A stretch of 64,000 nt of DNA, from NCBI GenBank assembly GCA_024236235.1, contig JACKKV010000002.1:1-64000 (forward strand), read 5' to 3'. The notes under the pieces were generated by a model that was not told the origin of the DNA, ran no database searches, and saw nothing but the letters and a program-made list of their open reading frames with translations. Positions 8,363 through 16,926 of the stretch are shown here, one piece after another. The DNA is from Novosphingobium sp. Lineage in GTDB: Bacteria > Pseudomonadota > Alphaproteobacteria > Sphingomonadales > Sphingomonadaceae. Positions within the stretch are counted from its first letter, which is position 1. Each line of letters starts with the position of its first letter. The position numbers and the translations under genes are program-made.

Positions 8363-9553
8363 TCAGGCGAGGCCGCGCAGGCAGCGTTCCACGCCGTTGC
8401 CGAGGTGGCGGGCGAGGATTTCCTCGTCCTGGAAATGGATGTGCCGCTTGGCCCCCGATTTGAGCTGCGCGCAGATCAATTCATGGGTGAAGCAGTCCTC
8501 CATCATCGGATCGCGAAGTCCGACCTTGGAGTATTCGCGCGCGAACAGTTCCCCGGCGGTGCGAACTGGCGGGTAATAACCCTTGATTTCCCAGATGCTG
8601 CGATCGACCTCGACTGGCCAGATGTTGAAGGTGAAGTAGAGGCCGTTGAGCAGTCCGACGAAGAAGTTGGGGAAGATGTGCCAGAAGTCGAAGGAGCCGC
8701 GGAAACGGTAGCCTTCACCCTCGCTTGTCGCCTTGCTGCCGAAGGCCTGGACGGTTCCGGTCCCGAACTTGCTGGCAAGCTCTGCGGTTGGCGGCGGAGT
8801 AAAGCTGTCGGGCGGTGGTGACCCCAGCACACCGTGAAGCCCATAAAGCTCGATTGCCGAGTGCCGGTACTGGTTGCCTTCGATCTTGACTGCCCGGGCA
8901 AGGGTTTTCTCGTGAAGGAACGGCAGGTGCCAGCCCTCGAGCTGCGCTTCCTGCAGGGTTTTCCAGTTGACCTTCTCGTCGATCCGGTAGGAAAAGGCAG
9001 GCGTGTAGCCGCTGAAATCAAAGCGCCCGATCTCGTCGGAAACCGGAGCCAGGAAATCGGCCAGGGTCTCTTCGGACTCGGTCGCCATGTTGACGAAGAC
9101 AAAGCTTTCCCAGACCTCGCAATGGACCGGGGTCAGGCCATTGTCTTCTGCCTTCACGCCGGGGAAGTTTTCTGCGTCGGAGATGTGCGCCAGCTTGCCG
9201 GTGGTATCGTAGACCCATCCGTGAAACCGGCAGGACAGATAGCCCTTGCACGAACCCTGGGCGTCCCAGGCGACGGGGGCGCCGCGGTGCGAGCACATGT
9301 TGTGAAACGCCCGGAAGCGGCCATCCTTGCCATGAATGACGAGCAGCGACGTATCGAGAATCTTCAGGTCCGCCACAAAGTAGTCGCCGGGATTTGGCGC
9401 CTGGAGGATATTGCCGACGTTGAGCCATTTGCGCCGGAACACCTTCTCGCGCTCCTGGTCGAAATATTCAGCGGAGGTATAGCGTTCGACCGGAACGGGA
9501 TCCTGCCCTTCGCCGGGGTAGCGGTTCATGAAACGGCGGGCTTCGGCACTCAT
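8363..9553 (-). CDS. Rieske non-heme iron oxygenase alpha subunit (copy 2)
   Basis: Complete catalytic subunit, 396 aa. The Rieske cluster ligands are Cys87/His89 (CSHRG) and Cys108/His111 (CRFHGW). The mononuclear iron histidines are His209 and His214 (EGWHLPFLH), preceded by NWKTLQ. The residue three before the first His, usually an Asp bridging to the neighbouring subunit's cluster, is Glu206 here. ATG 9553 overlaps the upstream small-protein stop (ATGA), so an in-frame start at 9583 is unlikely. Operon order is small protein, alpha subunit, reductase. Substrate unknown; no classical beta subunit adjoins it. Confidence 0.92.
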   Translation of the reverse strand: MSAEARRFMNRYPGEGQDPVPVERYTSAEYFDQEREKVFRRKWLNVGNILQAPNPGDYFVADLKILDTSLLVIHGKDGRFRAFHNMCSHRGAPVAWDAQGSCKGYLSCRFHGWVYDTTGKLAHISDAENFPGVKAEDNGLTPVHCEVWESFVFVNMATESEETLADFLAPVSDEIGRFDFSGYTPAFSYRIDEKVNWKTLQEAQLEGWHLPFLHEKTLARAVKIEGNQYRHSAIELYGLHGVLGSPPPDSFTPPPTAELASKFGTGTVQAFGSKATSEGEGYRFRGSFDFWHIFPNFFVGLLNGLYFTFNIWPVEVDRSIWEIKGYYPPVRTAGELFAREYSKVGLRDPMMEDCFTHELICAQLKSGAKRHIHFQDEEILARHLGNGVERCLRGLA

Positions 9554-9906
9554 TTGCGTGCTCCCGTGTTCGAGAGCGACCATGCGTCGTGTACCGGCAC
9601 AAAGCGCTCGATGGGAAAAACGTACTTTGGCTGGGGATTCTCGTACATTTCAATAGTCGCTGACACCTCTGCCAGCGCCAGGCACATATTCAGCAGGACA
9701 AGGTCGGCACCCTTGATATCCGCGAGTTCGAACTGTCCGAGATATTCGAGCACGGCCGGCCCCCGGGCGAGCATCGCGTCATAGAAACTGCGGCTCTCCT
9801 CCATTGTGGAGGACCAGCGCTTCTCGTTTCGCTCCAATTCAGTAGGGCAAGCCCAGTTCATGAAGGGCTGAAGGTCCTCGAAGTCATCGGGAAGGCGGTT
9901 CGCCAT
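9550..9906 (-). CDS. uncharacterised ~118-aa protein paired with Rieske oxygenase (copy 2)
   Basis: Member of the same unnamed paralogous set as 304-684 and 16502-16867: DDFEDL near the start, a WACPT segment, RSFYDAML in the middle and ERFVPVH before the C-terminus. No membrane segment or known catalytic motif is visible. Here the gene precedes its alpha subunit and overlaps it by 4 bp (ATGA), so the two products are probably made in a fixed ratio. ATG 9904-9906 was chosen because it aligns with the paralogues; the open frame continues 57 codons upstream without similarity. Confidence 0.78.
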   Translation of the reverse strand: MANRLPDDFEDLQPFMNWACPTELERNEKRWSSTMEESRSFYDAMLARGPAVLEYLGQFELADIKGADLVLLNMCLALAEVSATIEMYENPQPKYVFPIERFVPVHDAWSLSNTGARK

Positions 9907-10186
9907 AAAAACTCTCGGTTGCTGTTCTGGTGCTGATACAGCAGATTCCGGCACCGGACCGCTATCCTCCCTGTGCAGCCCATGGCCGCTGACTGCGGAA
10001 TACGGCTCGCCGATCGGGACGCGCCGCGCTGGCAATAAATCAGCCATGATACCTAGTAGGTCTGAAAATGGGCGCATTCGGTATTAGACATGGACAACAT
10101 GAGCATCCATCTATCGTCTATCTGTACGACCAGGTTGCCGCGCTTGCGCATCAGGGCCGCAGGCAGAAGGCGCAAACGGAGTGGCG
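9907..10186. promoter_or_regulatory. divergent control region between the copy-2 oxygenase operon and the racemase-like gene
   Basis: 280 bp without a convincing gene, separating the minus-strand small-protein/alpha/reductase operon from the plus-strand racemase-like/araC pair. It must hold promoters in both directions and is the natural place for the AraC regulator at 10962-11987 to bind. I could not define a clear operator or -35/-10 pair by eye. Confidence 0.4.
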
Positions 10187-10927
10187 ATGGACTACAGGAT
10201 CAAAATGATCGTGCCGGTACCGGTGCCGCAGGCCGCACTCGAGGCATTTTCGGCCCAGATTCCTGCGCCTTTAATGATGCCTGGCGTATCTGTCGAGTTC
10301 GCCTGCGCAGCGCGTGGAGGCAGCGCACTAGACTCCATTTACGAAGGCTCGATAGCCGACGCATATTGTCTCGAAGCGGGTGCACGGGCCGAGGCGGAAG
10401 GCTTCTCGGCCGTGTGCGTCAACTCGATGAGCGACTCCGGGGTGGCGGCTCTCCGTTCACGGTTGACGATACCTGTGGTGGGTACCGCGCAGTCGACTTA
10501 CGCCCTCGCAGGCCAACTGGGGCGGCGCTTCTCCATCCTCAGCATGTGGGATCGGTGGCTGTGGCTCTATGACAAGGTGTTGCACGAACAGGGGCTGGAA
10601 CACAGGCTCGCCTCCATCCGCTCGATCGGCGTGCGCCCCGACACAGCCGAATTGCTTTCCGGCAAGGAAGACAGCGTCTTACCGCTGTTGCTGGACGCTG
10701 CGCGCCGCGCCGTGGACGAGGATGGCGCGGATGTCCTGATTCTTGGTTCGACGACGATGCACCAGTCGCATGCATTCCTTGCCGAACGCCTTGAGGTGCC
10801 GGTCATCAACCCGGGGTTGGTGGGTTACAAGACGTGCGAGATGTTGCTGACCCTGGGGCTTTCCCACAGCAAGTCGGCCTGGGCGTCCCCCCTGGGCACG
10901 ATGGACGGAGTTTTTCTTGGCGCCTGA
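10187..10927 (+). CDS. Asp/Glu/hydantoin racemase-fold protein lacking both catalytic cysteines
   Basis: About 246 aa with the two-lobed Asp/Glu racemase superfamily pattern. The segment NSMSDSGVAALR followed by IPVVGTAQS matches the family's first active-site loop, and ADVLILGSTTM the second. In hydantoin and Asp/Glu racemases both loops carry a Cys; here they are Ser80 and Ser188, so the usual two-cysteine mechanism is not possible. ATG 10187 has ACGGAG five bases upstream. It is 34 bp upstream of the AraC gene. A lyase, isomerase or ligand-binding role is open; I would not name a reaction. Confidence 0.75.
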   Translation: MDYRIKMIVPVPVPQAALEAFSAQIPAPLMMPGVSVEFACAARGGSALDSIYEGSIADAYCLEAGARAEAEGFSAVCVNSMSDSGVAALRSRLTIPVVGTAQSTYALAGQLGRRFSILSMWDRWLWLYDKVLHEQGLEHRLASIRSIGVRPDTAELLSGKEDSVLPLLLDAARRAVDEDGADVLILGSTTMHQSHAFLAERLEVPVINPGLVGYKTCEMLLTLGLSHSKSAWASPLGTMDGVFLGA

Positions 10928-10961
10928 CAGGCGAAACCATTCTGACGGACGGTGAGCGAAG

Positions 10962-11987
10962 ATGTTGGCAACACAGATGCAAAGCAAATGGGACGGCTCC
11001 GGATTGCCGCTGGCGAACCGGCCGCGTTTCGCCTCCAGGGATATCGGGGCGGTGCACCACCACATGAGCGAGATGTTCTGTCCCCACAATCTGAGGCTCG
11101 AAGGAGGCGGCCCACCGATCGATTTTCGCCACCATCATGCGTCCCTCCAATCGGTGAGCTTCAATGCAACCGATTACGGCAACCCCTACGGCCGGGTCGT
11201 CGTCGATATCCCGCCAATGGAATCGCTTTACCTCGTCCAGTTCTCGCTGGCGGGCGTTGCGCGGATAACCCAGGACCAAACCAGTTTCGACCTCAAGCCA
11301 GGCCATATGTGCGTGCTCAACCCTGCTTCGCGGGTGCGGCAGGTGTTCGGCGATGGCTACAAGCACTTCACCGTCAAGCTGTCCAAAAGCGGCATGGAAG
11401 CGGTCCTGGCCAATGAGCTGGGGTTCAGGCCAGGAGAGCTGAGGTTCTGCCCCACTCCGGTCCGGCTGGCCGGTGCGGCAGTGGCCTTCACCCAGCTCGC
11501 CCGGACGATCTGCGACGACCTCGATAGCGGGGCCTCAGCCTTTGGGCATTCTCGCGCGGTGGGGGCGGTGGAACAGGCCTTGCAGCGCCTGCTGCTGGCT
11601 GCGGTTCCGCACAATCACACCGAGCTGTTCGATTCGCCGGTCTCGGCGCCGGCGCCCTATTATGTTCGCCGGGTGGAAGAATTCATCCACCAGCACGCGA
11701 GCGATCCGATTGCGCTTGACGAAATGATTGCGGTTTCAGGCGTCTCGGCCCGCTCGCTTCACACCGGCTTTCGCCGCTTCCGCGGTACGACACCGATGAA
11801 CTACCTCAAGAACTGCCGTCTGGTCCTTGCCCAGCGCCAATTGCGCGAGGGGGCGGAAACGGGCCTTACGGTCACCGAGGTAGCCTTGGCCTGCGGCTTT
11901 ACGCATCTGTCCAAATTTGCCCGCGATTATCACGAGCGTTTCGGAGAGCTGCCATCCGCGACCTTGAAGCGCATGGGCGCGGACTGA
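10962..11987 (+). CDS. AraC/XylS-family transcriptional regulator
   Basis: 341 aa. The N-terminal part (about 30-210) looks like the cupin-type ligand-binding domain of AraC_binding_2 regulators, which commonly sense aromatic acids. The C-terminal 100 residues carry the paired helix-turn-helix domain, with DEMIAVSGVSARSLHTGFRR as the first HTH, PMNYLKNCRLVLAQRQL as the linker helix and VTEVALACGFTHLSKFARDY as the second. It follows the racemase-like gene with a short gap and probably controls the divergent oxygenase operon and/or the TonB receptor. The inducer is unknown. Confidence 0.9.
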   Translation: MLATQMQSKWDGSGLPLANRPRFASRDIGAVHHHMSEMFCPHNLRLEGGGPPIDFRHHHASLQSVSFNATDYGNPYGRVVVDIPPMESLYLVQFSLAGVARITQDQTSFDLKPGHMCVLNPASRVRQVFGDGYKHFTVKLSKSGMEAVLANELGFRPGELRFCPTPVRLAGAAVAFTQLARTICDDLDSGASAFGHSRAVGAVEQALQRLLLAAVPHNHTELFDSPVSAPAPYYVRRVEEFIHQHASDPIALDEMIAVSGVSARSLHTGFRRFRGTTPMNYLKNCRLVLAQRQLREGAETGLTVTEVALACGFTHLSKFARDYHERFGELPSATLKRMGAD

Positions 11988-12285
11988 CTCTCACAACTGC
12001 TTCCCGCCAGTGACAACGGCACGAACGCAGAGCCTGCGATCGGCGCCGTCTGCCCGGCGACGGAATGGCGCGAGGTGGCGCGCTCCCTTGATTTGATGGC
12101 GCTCAGGTGTCGCTGGTGGCGCTTAGAGGCTAGCATATCTGACGCCGGGATAGGATGTAGGAAAACTATAACCGGGCAAGAATGCCGAACCGCAAATAAA
12201 GGGCTCGGCATGATTCCTTTGGCATTTCGTACAAGATTCAACGTGCATTCGGACGAACCAAGTCTGCGAGACAGGGGGAATAGAG
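11988..12285. other. intergenic region upstream of the TonB receptor
   Basis: 298 bp without a supported gene. The second half turns AT-richer (around 12160-12240), consistent with a promoter for the receptor gene. The receptor start has AGGGGGAATAGAG just upstream as ribosome binding site. No repeat or RNA gene was recognised. Confidence 0.4.
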
Positions 12286-14667
12286 ATGAAGGATAAATCG
12301 CTGCACATCGCGGGCGGGCTGATCCGGCTCGGATTGCTGGTCGGCGCATCGGCCGTGTCGCTGGCCGGATCGGCCGGCAGCGCGCTTGCCCAGGATGCGG
12401 CGCAAGAGGAAGGCTACTCCGGCATCGAGGAAATTACCGTCACCGCCCGCCGCCGCGAGGAATCGCTGCAAGATACACCGATCGCGATTTCGGCTGTGAC
12501 CGCTGACGGCCTTCAGGCGCGCGGCATCGAAAACGTCACCCAGATTGGCGACTTCACCCCGAACGTGAAGTTCAACAGCTCCGTCCCGGTTTCGGCCAGC
12601 AACGCGACCGCGGCGATCTTCATCCGCGGCATCGGCCAGAACGATTACCAGCTTTCTGCTGACCCGGGCGTCGGCCTCTATCTCGACGGCGTCTACATTT
12701 CGCGCGGCGTCGGCAACGTGCTTGACGTGCTGAGTGTTGAGCGCATCGAGGTCCTGCGCGGTCCGCAGGGCACGCTTTTCGGCCGCAACACCATCGGCGG
12801 CGCCGTGAGCGTCGTCACCAAGAAGCCGGGCAAGGAACTGAGCGGATCGGTCGAACTGACCACCGGCCGCTTCAACCGCCTGCAGGTCAAGGCCAATGTG
12901 GACATCCCGCTGGCCGAAGGCGTCTATTCGAGCTTTGCGGGCTTCTATCACAAGCGCGACGGCTATGTGAAAGGCGTCGTCCCGCACGCGCCTGACCTTG
13001 GCGATACCGACAATCTTGCAGGCCGCTTCGCCCTCAGGTTCGAGCCTTCGAGCGATGTGACGATCGATCTCGCGATCGATGGTTCGCGCACGCGGGAAAA
13101 CTCGGCGCCGAACGTCGCCATCGCGATCGACGAGAACGCGCCTGCTGCGCAGTACTGGAACGCCGCCTATTCGGGCGCGCCGGGAATCTGCCTCGACACG
13201 ACCAATCCGGCCCGACTGTCCAACCAGAACTGCTATAACAGCCAGTGGGCCCTGGCGCCGTACAAGCATGGCGGGACATTCAGTTCGGTTTCGGACGTCT
13301 TCACGAATGGTAATCCGGAGCGTTACCGCTCAGGCTCTGACGTCAATATCTGGGGCATCTCGGGCACGCTGGATTGGAGGCTTGCGGACAACGTCTCGCT
13401 GAAGTCGATCACGGCTTATCGCAAAGTGACCGGTTTCTGGACCCGGGATTCCGACCACAGTCCGGCCTCGCTCGTCCAGACCAATAGCGACTGGACCCAA
13501 GACCAGTTCTCGCAGGAACTCCAGCTCTCGGGCGACCTGTCCGACGGCAAGTTGAACTGGCTGCTCGGCGCTTACTATGCCAGTGAAAAGGGCAACCACA
13601 AAGACCTGGTGAACATAGTCGACGCGGTGTTCCTGAGCGGTGCGGCCCTCAAGGGCAAGAGCCTCGCCTTCTTCGGCCAGGCCACCTACGAGTTGGCGAC
13701 GGACCTCAACCTCACCGGCGGCATCCGTTGGACCGAGGACAAGAAAACCTTCAGCAATGAAAATCAGTATGTGGTCGAAGCGGGCTTCCTCACCGGTGCT
13801 CCGCTGAACCCGGATGGTTCTGGCCTCGCTAACGGAGATCCGCTGATGGGACCCTTCGGGAAGGCGACCATCAAGGACACTGCGTGGACTCCGATGGTCA
13901 GCCTGTCCTACCGTATCAACCCTGAAATCCTCGGATACATCTCCTATTCCAAGGGCTTCAAGGGTGGCGGGTTCACCCAGCGCGTCTTCCCGCCTTTCGC
14001 CTTCATTCCGTCGTTCAAGCCTGAAACAAGCGAAACCTATGAAGTGGGCCTCAAGACCGACCTCTTCAACCGGAGCGTGCGCCTGAACGTCGCAGCCTTC
14101 CTCAACGACTACAAGAACCTGCAGGTTACGGTCAACGATCCGACTCTCGGTTTCGCGCCGATCATCCAGAACGCGGCAGAAGCACGCATCAAGGGCTTCG
14201 AACTCGAACTGCAGGCACGGCCGACCGATGCTTTGCGCATCGAGGCTGGCCTGGGCTATCTCGATGCGAAGTACCGCAAGGTCGATCTTCGGGCTCTCAA
14301 CGCGGGCGTCACCACCGCCACCCAACTCCAGAATGCGCCAAAATGGACGATCAGCGCAGGGATTTCCTACGCGATCGAGGCGGAAGGCCTCGGCAAATTC
14401 CAGCCCCGCGTCGACTGGTCCTATCGCTCGCGTGTCTATAACGACGCTGTTAATTCGCCGCTTCTGGTCCAGGACGGCTACCATCTGATCAACGCGGCGA
14501 TCGGTTTCACCGACGAGGACGAGCGGTTCAACGTCAACCTTGGCGTGAAGAACCTCACCAAGGAGGTGTATCTCGGCTCAGGGTATGTGGACTCGTTCCA
14601 AGGCATGACCGAGGGCGTTTTCGGCCGTCCTCGGGAATGGTATCTGAGCGTCAAGACCTCCTTCTGA
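12286..14667 (+). CDS. TonB-dependent outer-membrane receptor
   Basis: 793 aa, with a signal peptide (about 1-36, cleavage after SALAQ), a TonB-box-like EEITVTARRREE, a plug domain (about 55-165, with RGIGQNDYQ and VLRGPQGTLFGRNTIGG) and a 22-strand-type barrel ending in the C-terminal aromatic SVKTSF. The family resembles FecA/CirA-like receptors that sphingomonads use for aromatics and other carbon sources as well as siderophores. Position between the AraC gene and oxygenase genes suggests uptake of the aromatic substrate; this is inference, and iron uptake remains possible. Confidence 0.93.
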   Translation: MKDKSLHIAGGLIRLGLLVGASAVSLAGSAGSALAQDAAQEEGYSGIEEITVTARRREESLQDTPIAISAVTADGLQARGIENVTQIGDFTPNVKFNSSVPVSASNATAAIFIRGIGQNDYQLSADPGVGLYLDGVYISRGVGNVLDVLSVERIEVLRGPQGTLFGRNTIGGAVSVVTKKPGKELSGSVELTTGRFNRLQVKANVDIPLAEGVYSSFAGFYHKRDGYVKGVVPHAPDLGDTDNLAGRFALRFEPSSDVTIDLAIDGSRTRENSAPNVAIAIDENAPAAQYWNAAYSGAPGICLDTTNPARLSNQNCYNSQWALAPYKHGGTFSSVSDVFTNGNPERYRSGSDVNIWGISGTLDWRLADNVSLKSITAYRKVTGFWTRDSDHSPASLVQTNSDWTQDQFSQELQLSGDLSDGKLNWLLGAYYASEKGNHKDLVNIVDAVFLSGAALKGKSLAFFGQATYELATDLNLTGGIRWTEDKKTFSNENQYVVEAGFLTGAPLNPDGSGLANGDPLMGPFGKATIKDTAWTPMVSLSYRINPEILGYISYSKGFKGGGFTQRVFPPFAFIPSFKPETSETYEVGLKTDLFNRSVRLNVAAFLNDYKNLQVTVNDPTLGFAPIIQNAAEARIKGFELELQARPTDALRIEAGLGYLDAKYRKVDLRALNAGVTTATQLQNAPKWTISAGISYAIEAEGLGKFQPRVDWSYRSRVYNDAVNSPLLVQDGYHLINAAIGFTDEDERFNVNLGVKNLTKEVYLGSGYVDSFQGMTEGVFGRPREWYLSVKTSF

Positions 14668-14678
14668 CGCCATGTCGC

Positions 14679-14702
14679 GGGGAGGGAGCATCTCCTTCCC
14701 CG
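14679..14702 (+). terminator. hairpin after the TonB receptor gene
   Basis: GGGGAGGGAG-CAT-CTCCTTCCCC forms a ten-pair stem with one G-T pair and a very short loop, 11 bp after the receptor stop. There is no T-tract, so it may be an attenuating or mRNA-protecting hairpin between the receptor and the oxygenase genes rather than a strong terminator. Confidence 0.45.
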
Positions 14703-14724
14703 TGTCCATACCGGGAGATAAAGC

Positions 14725-15207
14725 ATGAGTGATGACAGTCTGGCGCAGCGCATTCGCCGGCTGGAGGCGCTGCGCGAGATCGACGATCTGATCGCCGATC
14801 TCGGCCGGGCTTTTGACGGAGGCCCTTCGGCTGACCAGTTGCGGCAGCTCTTCACCGAGGACGCGCTGTTCGTGGTCGATCGATATGGCGTGCTGGAAGG
14901 GTGCGACGGCATCGCCGACGGCGTGGCGGGCAACGCGGAAACAGGCTTTCGCTGGACGCTCCATTATCTCGCCTCGCCGCGCGTCGCTCTGGGGGACGAC
15001 GCCGCAACGGCCGCTGTCGATTTCTATCTCTGGGAAATAGCCACCGCTGCCAGCGGCAAGGCCTACTGGATCGGCGGGCGCTATGAGGCGCAAGCTGTGG
15101 CGGCCGTCGACCGGTGGCGCTTTTCCCGGCTCGAGCTGAAGGCCGATATCATTTCCCATTATCCCGAAGGCTGGAATCCCAAGCCTGAGAACCTCGCGGA
15201 TGCCTAG
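14725..15207 (+). CDS. SnoaL/NTF2-fold protein (second copy), possible beta-like oxygenase subunit
   Basis: 160 aa, paralogous to 681-1169: both begin with a helical segment (IRRLEALREIDDLIADLG), then LRQLFTEDALFVVD, the WTLHYLASP strand and FYLWEIAT. The gene has a good ribosome site (GGGAGA) and lies 29 bp upstream of a complete Rieske alpha subunit. Repeated pairing of this family with alpha subunits supports a beta-like structural role; conventional beta subunits share the same fold. A free-standing SnoaL-like enzyme acting on the product is the alternative. Confidence 0.78.
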   Translation: MSDDSLAQRIRRLEALREIDDLIADLGRAFDGGPSADQLRQLFTEDALFVVDRYGVLEGCDGIADGVAGNAETGFRWTLHYLASPRVALGDDAATAAVDFYLWEIATAASGKAYWIGGRYEAQAVAAVDRWRFSRLELKADIISHYPEGWNPKPENLADA

Positions 15208-15236
15208 CAGAGCCGCATGATTTGGAGAGAGTGACG

Positions 15237-16490
15237 ATGAATGACCTGTCTGACGCCGCTCAGCGACCTGGAGCCGAAGCGTTCAGCCATCTCGGGCGAT
15301 CGTTGGAAGAGATCCGGTCCGAACTGGGCGTAGATCCCGTCTCCGTCCAGTCGATCCGCGATCCTGCCGTCTACGAGCTCGAGCGCGAGAAGATCTTCAA
15401 GCGCACATGGCTCAAGGTGGCGACCGACCAAGAGTTGCCGGAAAAGGGTGACTACAAGGTCAAGGAACTGCCGGTCGCCGACGCGTCGGTGCTGATCGTG
15501 CGCGGCAAGGATGGCAAGGTGCGCGCCTTCCACAATGTCTGCACGCACCGCGGTAACAAAGTGGTTCCCACTTCCGGTTTTGAAACCTTCGGCAAGTCGC
15601 GGGCGAACGTGCTCGCATGCCGCTTTCATGGCTGGGTTTTCTCGACCGACGGTCCCCTGCGCTCCGTCCCAATGGAGAGCGGCTTCGGCAAGCTGGACAA
15701 GGCTTGCCTCGGCCTGCGGGAAATTGCGTGCGATAGCTGGGAAGGCTTTGTCTTCATCAACTTCGCCGACCCGCCGGAGCAGTCGCTGGCGGAATATCTG
15801 GGCGATTTCGGCAAGCTATTCAGTGGCTATCCCTACAACGAGGCGACTACCGCCTTCCGGTATTCGACCGTGCTGGAATGCAACTGGAAGGTTGCACTCT
15901 ACGCCTTTTCGGAAGGCTATCACGTGCCGACCATCCATGCGGGGTCGCTGCCCGGCTTCCGTGGAATCGAACACAGCGATTTCAAGCTGATCGGACCGCA
16001 CGCGTCGTCCACGATCTATGGGCTGGGCATGGAGTCGGCTGAATCAACCGGCCAGTTCGCGGGGGTCCTCCACGCGAATCCCGACCAGGGCCCGCGCCCC
16101 GATCTCCTGCCCCCCGGCATCAACCCGAAACGCCGGCCGGAATTCCAGTTCGAATTGCCCAATATATTTCCCAACTTCCTAATCCACCTGGCCGCAGGTT
16201 GCGGTTATCCGGGGATTGCCTTCTTCACCCACCAGTTCTGGCCGCTCGATCATGGCCGGACGCTGTGGGAAGGGATCAACTATTTCCGGCCGGCGAGAAA
16301 TGCCGCCGAGCGAGTGGCGCAGTTCCACATCAATGCCCTGCATCGCAACGCATGGTTGGAGGATACGGGCACGATGGAAGACACCTTTACCGGCATTCGG
16401 TCGGGCGCCATCGACAACATGTTGCTGATGGATCAGGAATTCATGATCCGACACGCGGACCGTTCCCAACACGCCTACCTGGCTCGCTGA
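15237..16490 (+). CDS. Rieske non-heme iron oxygenase alpha subunit (copy 3)
   Basis: 417 aa. Rieske ligands are Cys102/His104 (CTHRG) and Cys128/His131 (CRFHGW). Mononuclear iron histidines are His229 and His234 (EGYHVPTIH) after NWKVALYAF. As in copy 2, the bridging acidic position is Glu (Glu226) rather than the usual Asp. ATG 15237 has GGAGAGAG upstream; an in-frame TTG at 15222 is not favoured. The C-terminus closely matches the truncated gene at 1-286, so copies 1 and 3 are closer to each other than to copy 2. The next gene is the small paired protein. Substrate unknown. Confidence 0.92.
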   Translation: MNDLSDAAQRPGAEAFSHLGRSLEEIRSELGVDPVSVQSIRDPAVYELEREKIFKRTWLKVATDQELPEKGDYKVKELPVADASVLIVRGKDGKVRAFHNVCTHRGNKVVPTSGFETFGKSRANVLACRFHGWVFSTDGPLRSVPMESGFGKLDKACLGLREIACDSWEGFVFINFADPPEQSLAEYLGDFGKLFSGYPYNEATTAFRYSTVLECNWKVALYAFSEGYHVPTIHAGSLPGFRGIEHSDFKLIGPHASSTIYGLGMESAESTGQFAGVLHANPDQGPRPDLLPPGINPKRRPEFQFELPNIFPNFLIHLAAGCGYPGIAFFTHQFWPLDHGRTLWEGINYFRPARNAAERVAQFHINALHRNAWLEDTGTMEDTFTGIRSGAIDNMLLMDQEFMIRHADRSQHAYLAR

Positions 16491-16501
16491 GGATTGCCAC
16501 G

Positions 16502-16867
16502 ATGACCGACACGATGCAGATGCCAAGAGGCTTCGAAGACCTTGCCGGCCTGGCCGCGGAATGGGCCGGGCCGTCCGAGAACGCGCGCAGTGAAGTTCGA
16601 TGGAATGCTTCGGCTGCAGATTTCAAGGCTTTCTACGATGCCATGATGCCGCGCTTGCCTGATGTCCTGGCCGAACTGGGCCGCACCACTCTCGAAGAGA
16701 TGGACATTGCCCGGACAAACCTCTTCAGTCTTGCGGCTGCTTTCGCGGAAGCGGCGCCGCATCATGAGCTCTATGGCGGCAGCTCGGAAGTTCCTTTCAG
16801 CTTCTCGGCGCGTCGCTTCGTGCCAGGGCACGGCGACGCCTGCTCCTGGGCGACAGATTTCCGCTAA
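16502..16867 (+). CDS. uncharacterised ~121-aa protein paired with Rieske oxygenase (copy 3)
   Basis: Third member of the unnamed family: RGFEDLAGLAAEWAGP at the start, SAADFKAFYDAMMPRL in the middle and ARRFVPGHGDA near the end. It is predicted to be mostly helical and cytosolic, with no signal peptide. It begins 11 bp after the alpha-subunit stop, immediately behind GAGGAT, and is followed about 60 bp later by the thiolase gene. Consistent co-location with three alpha subunits is the main evidence that it is real and functionally linked. The molecular role is unknown. Confidence 0.78.
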   Translation: MTDTMQMPRGFEDLAGLAAEWAGPSENARSEVRWNASAADFKAFYDAMMPRLPDVLAELGRTTLEEMDIARTNLFSLAAAFAEAAPHHELYGGSSEVPFSFSARRFVPGHGDACSWATDFR

Positions 16868-16926
16868 GGGGTGCTCGCGCCAATACAGATCGGCCGGTTT
16901 GGAACTTAGGAGCGAGAGTCTTTAAG

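Noticed and set aside
12238..14484. Two long minus-strand open frames (343 and 384 codons) opposite the TonB receptor
   Set aside because: The plus strand encodes a complete receptor with signal peptide and barrel; the opposite frames have no family motifs and are a product of high GC codon usage.
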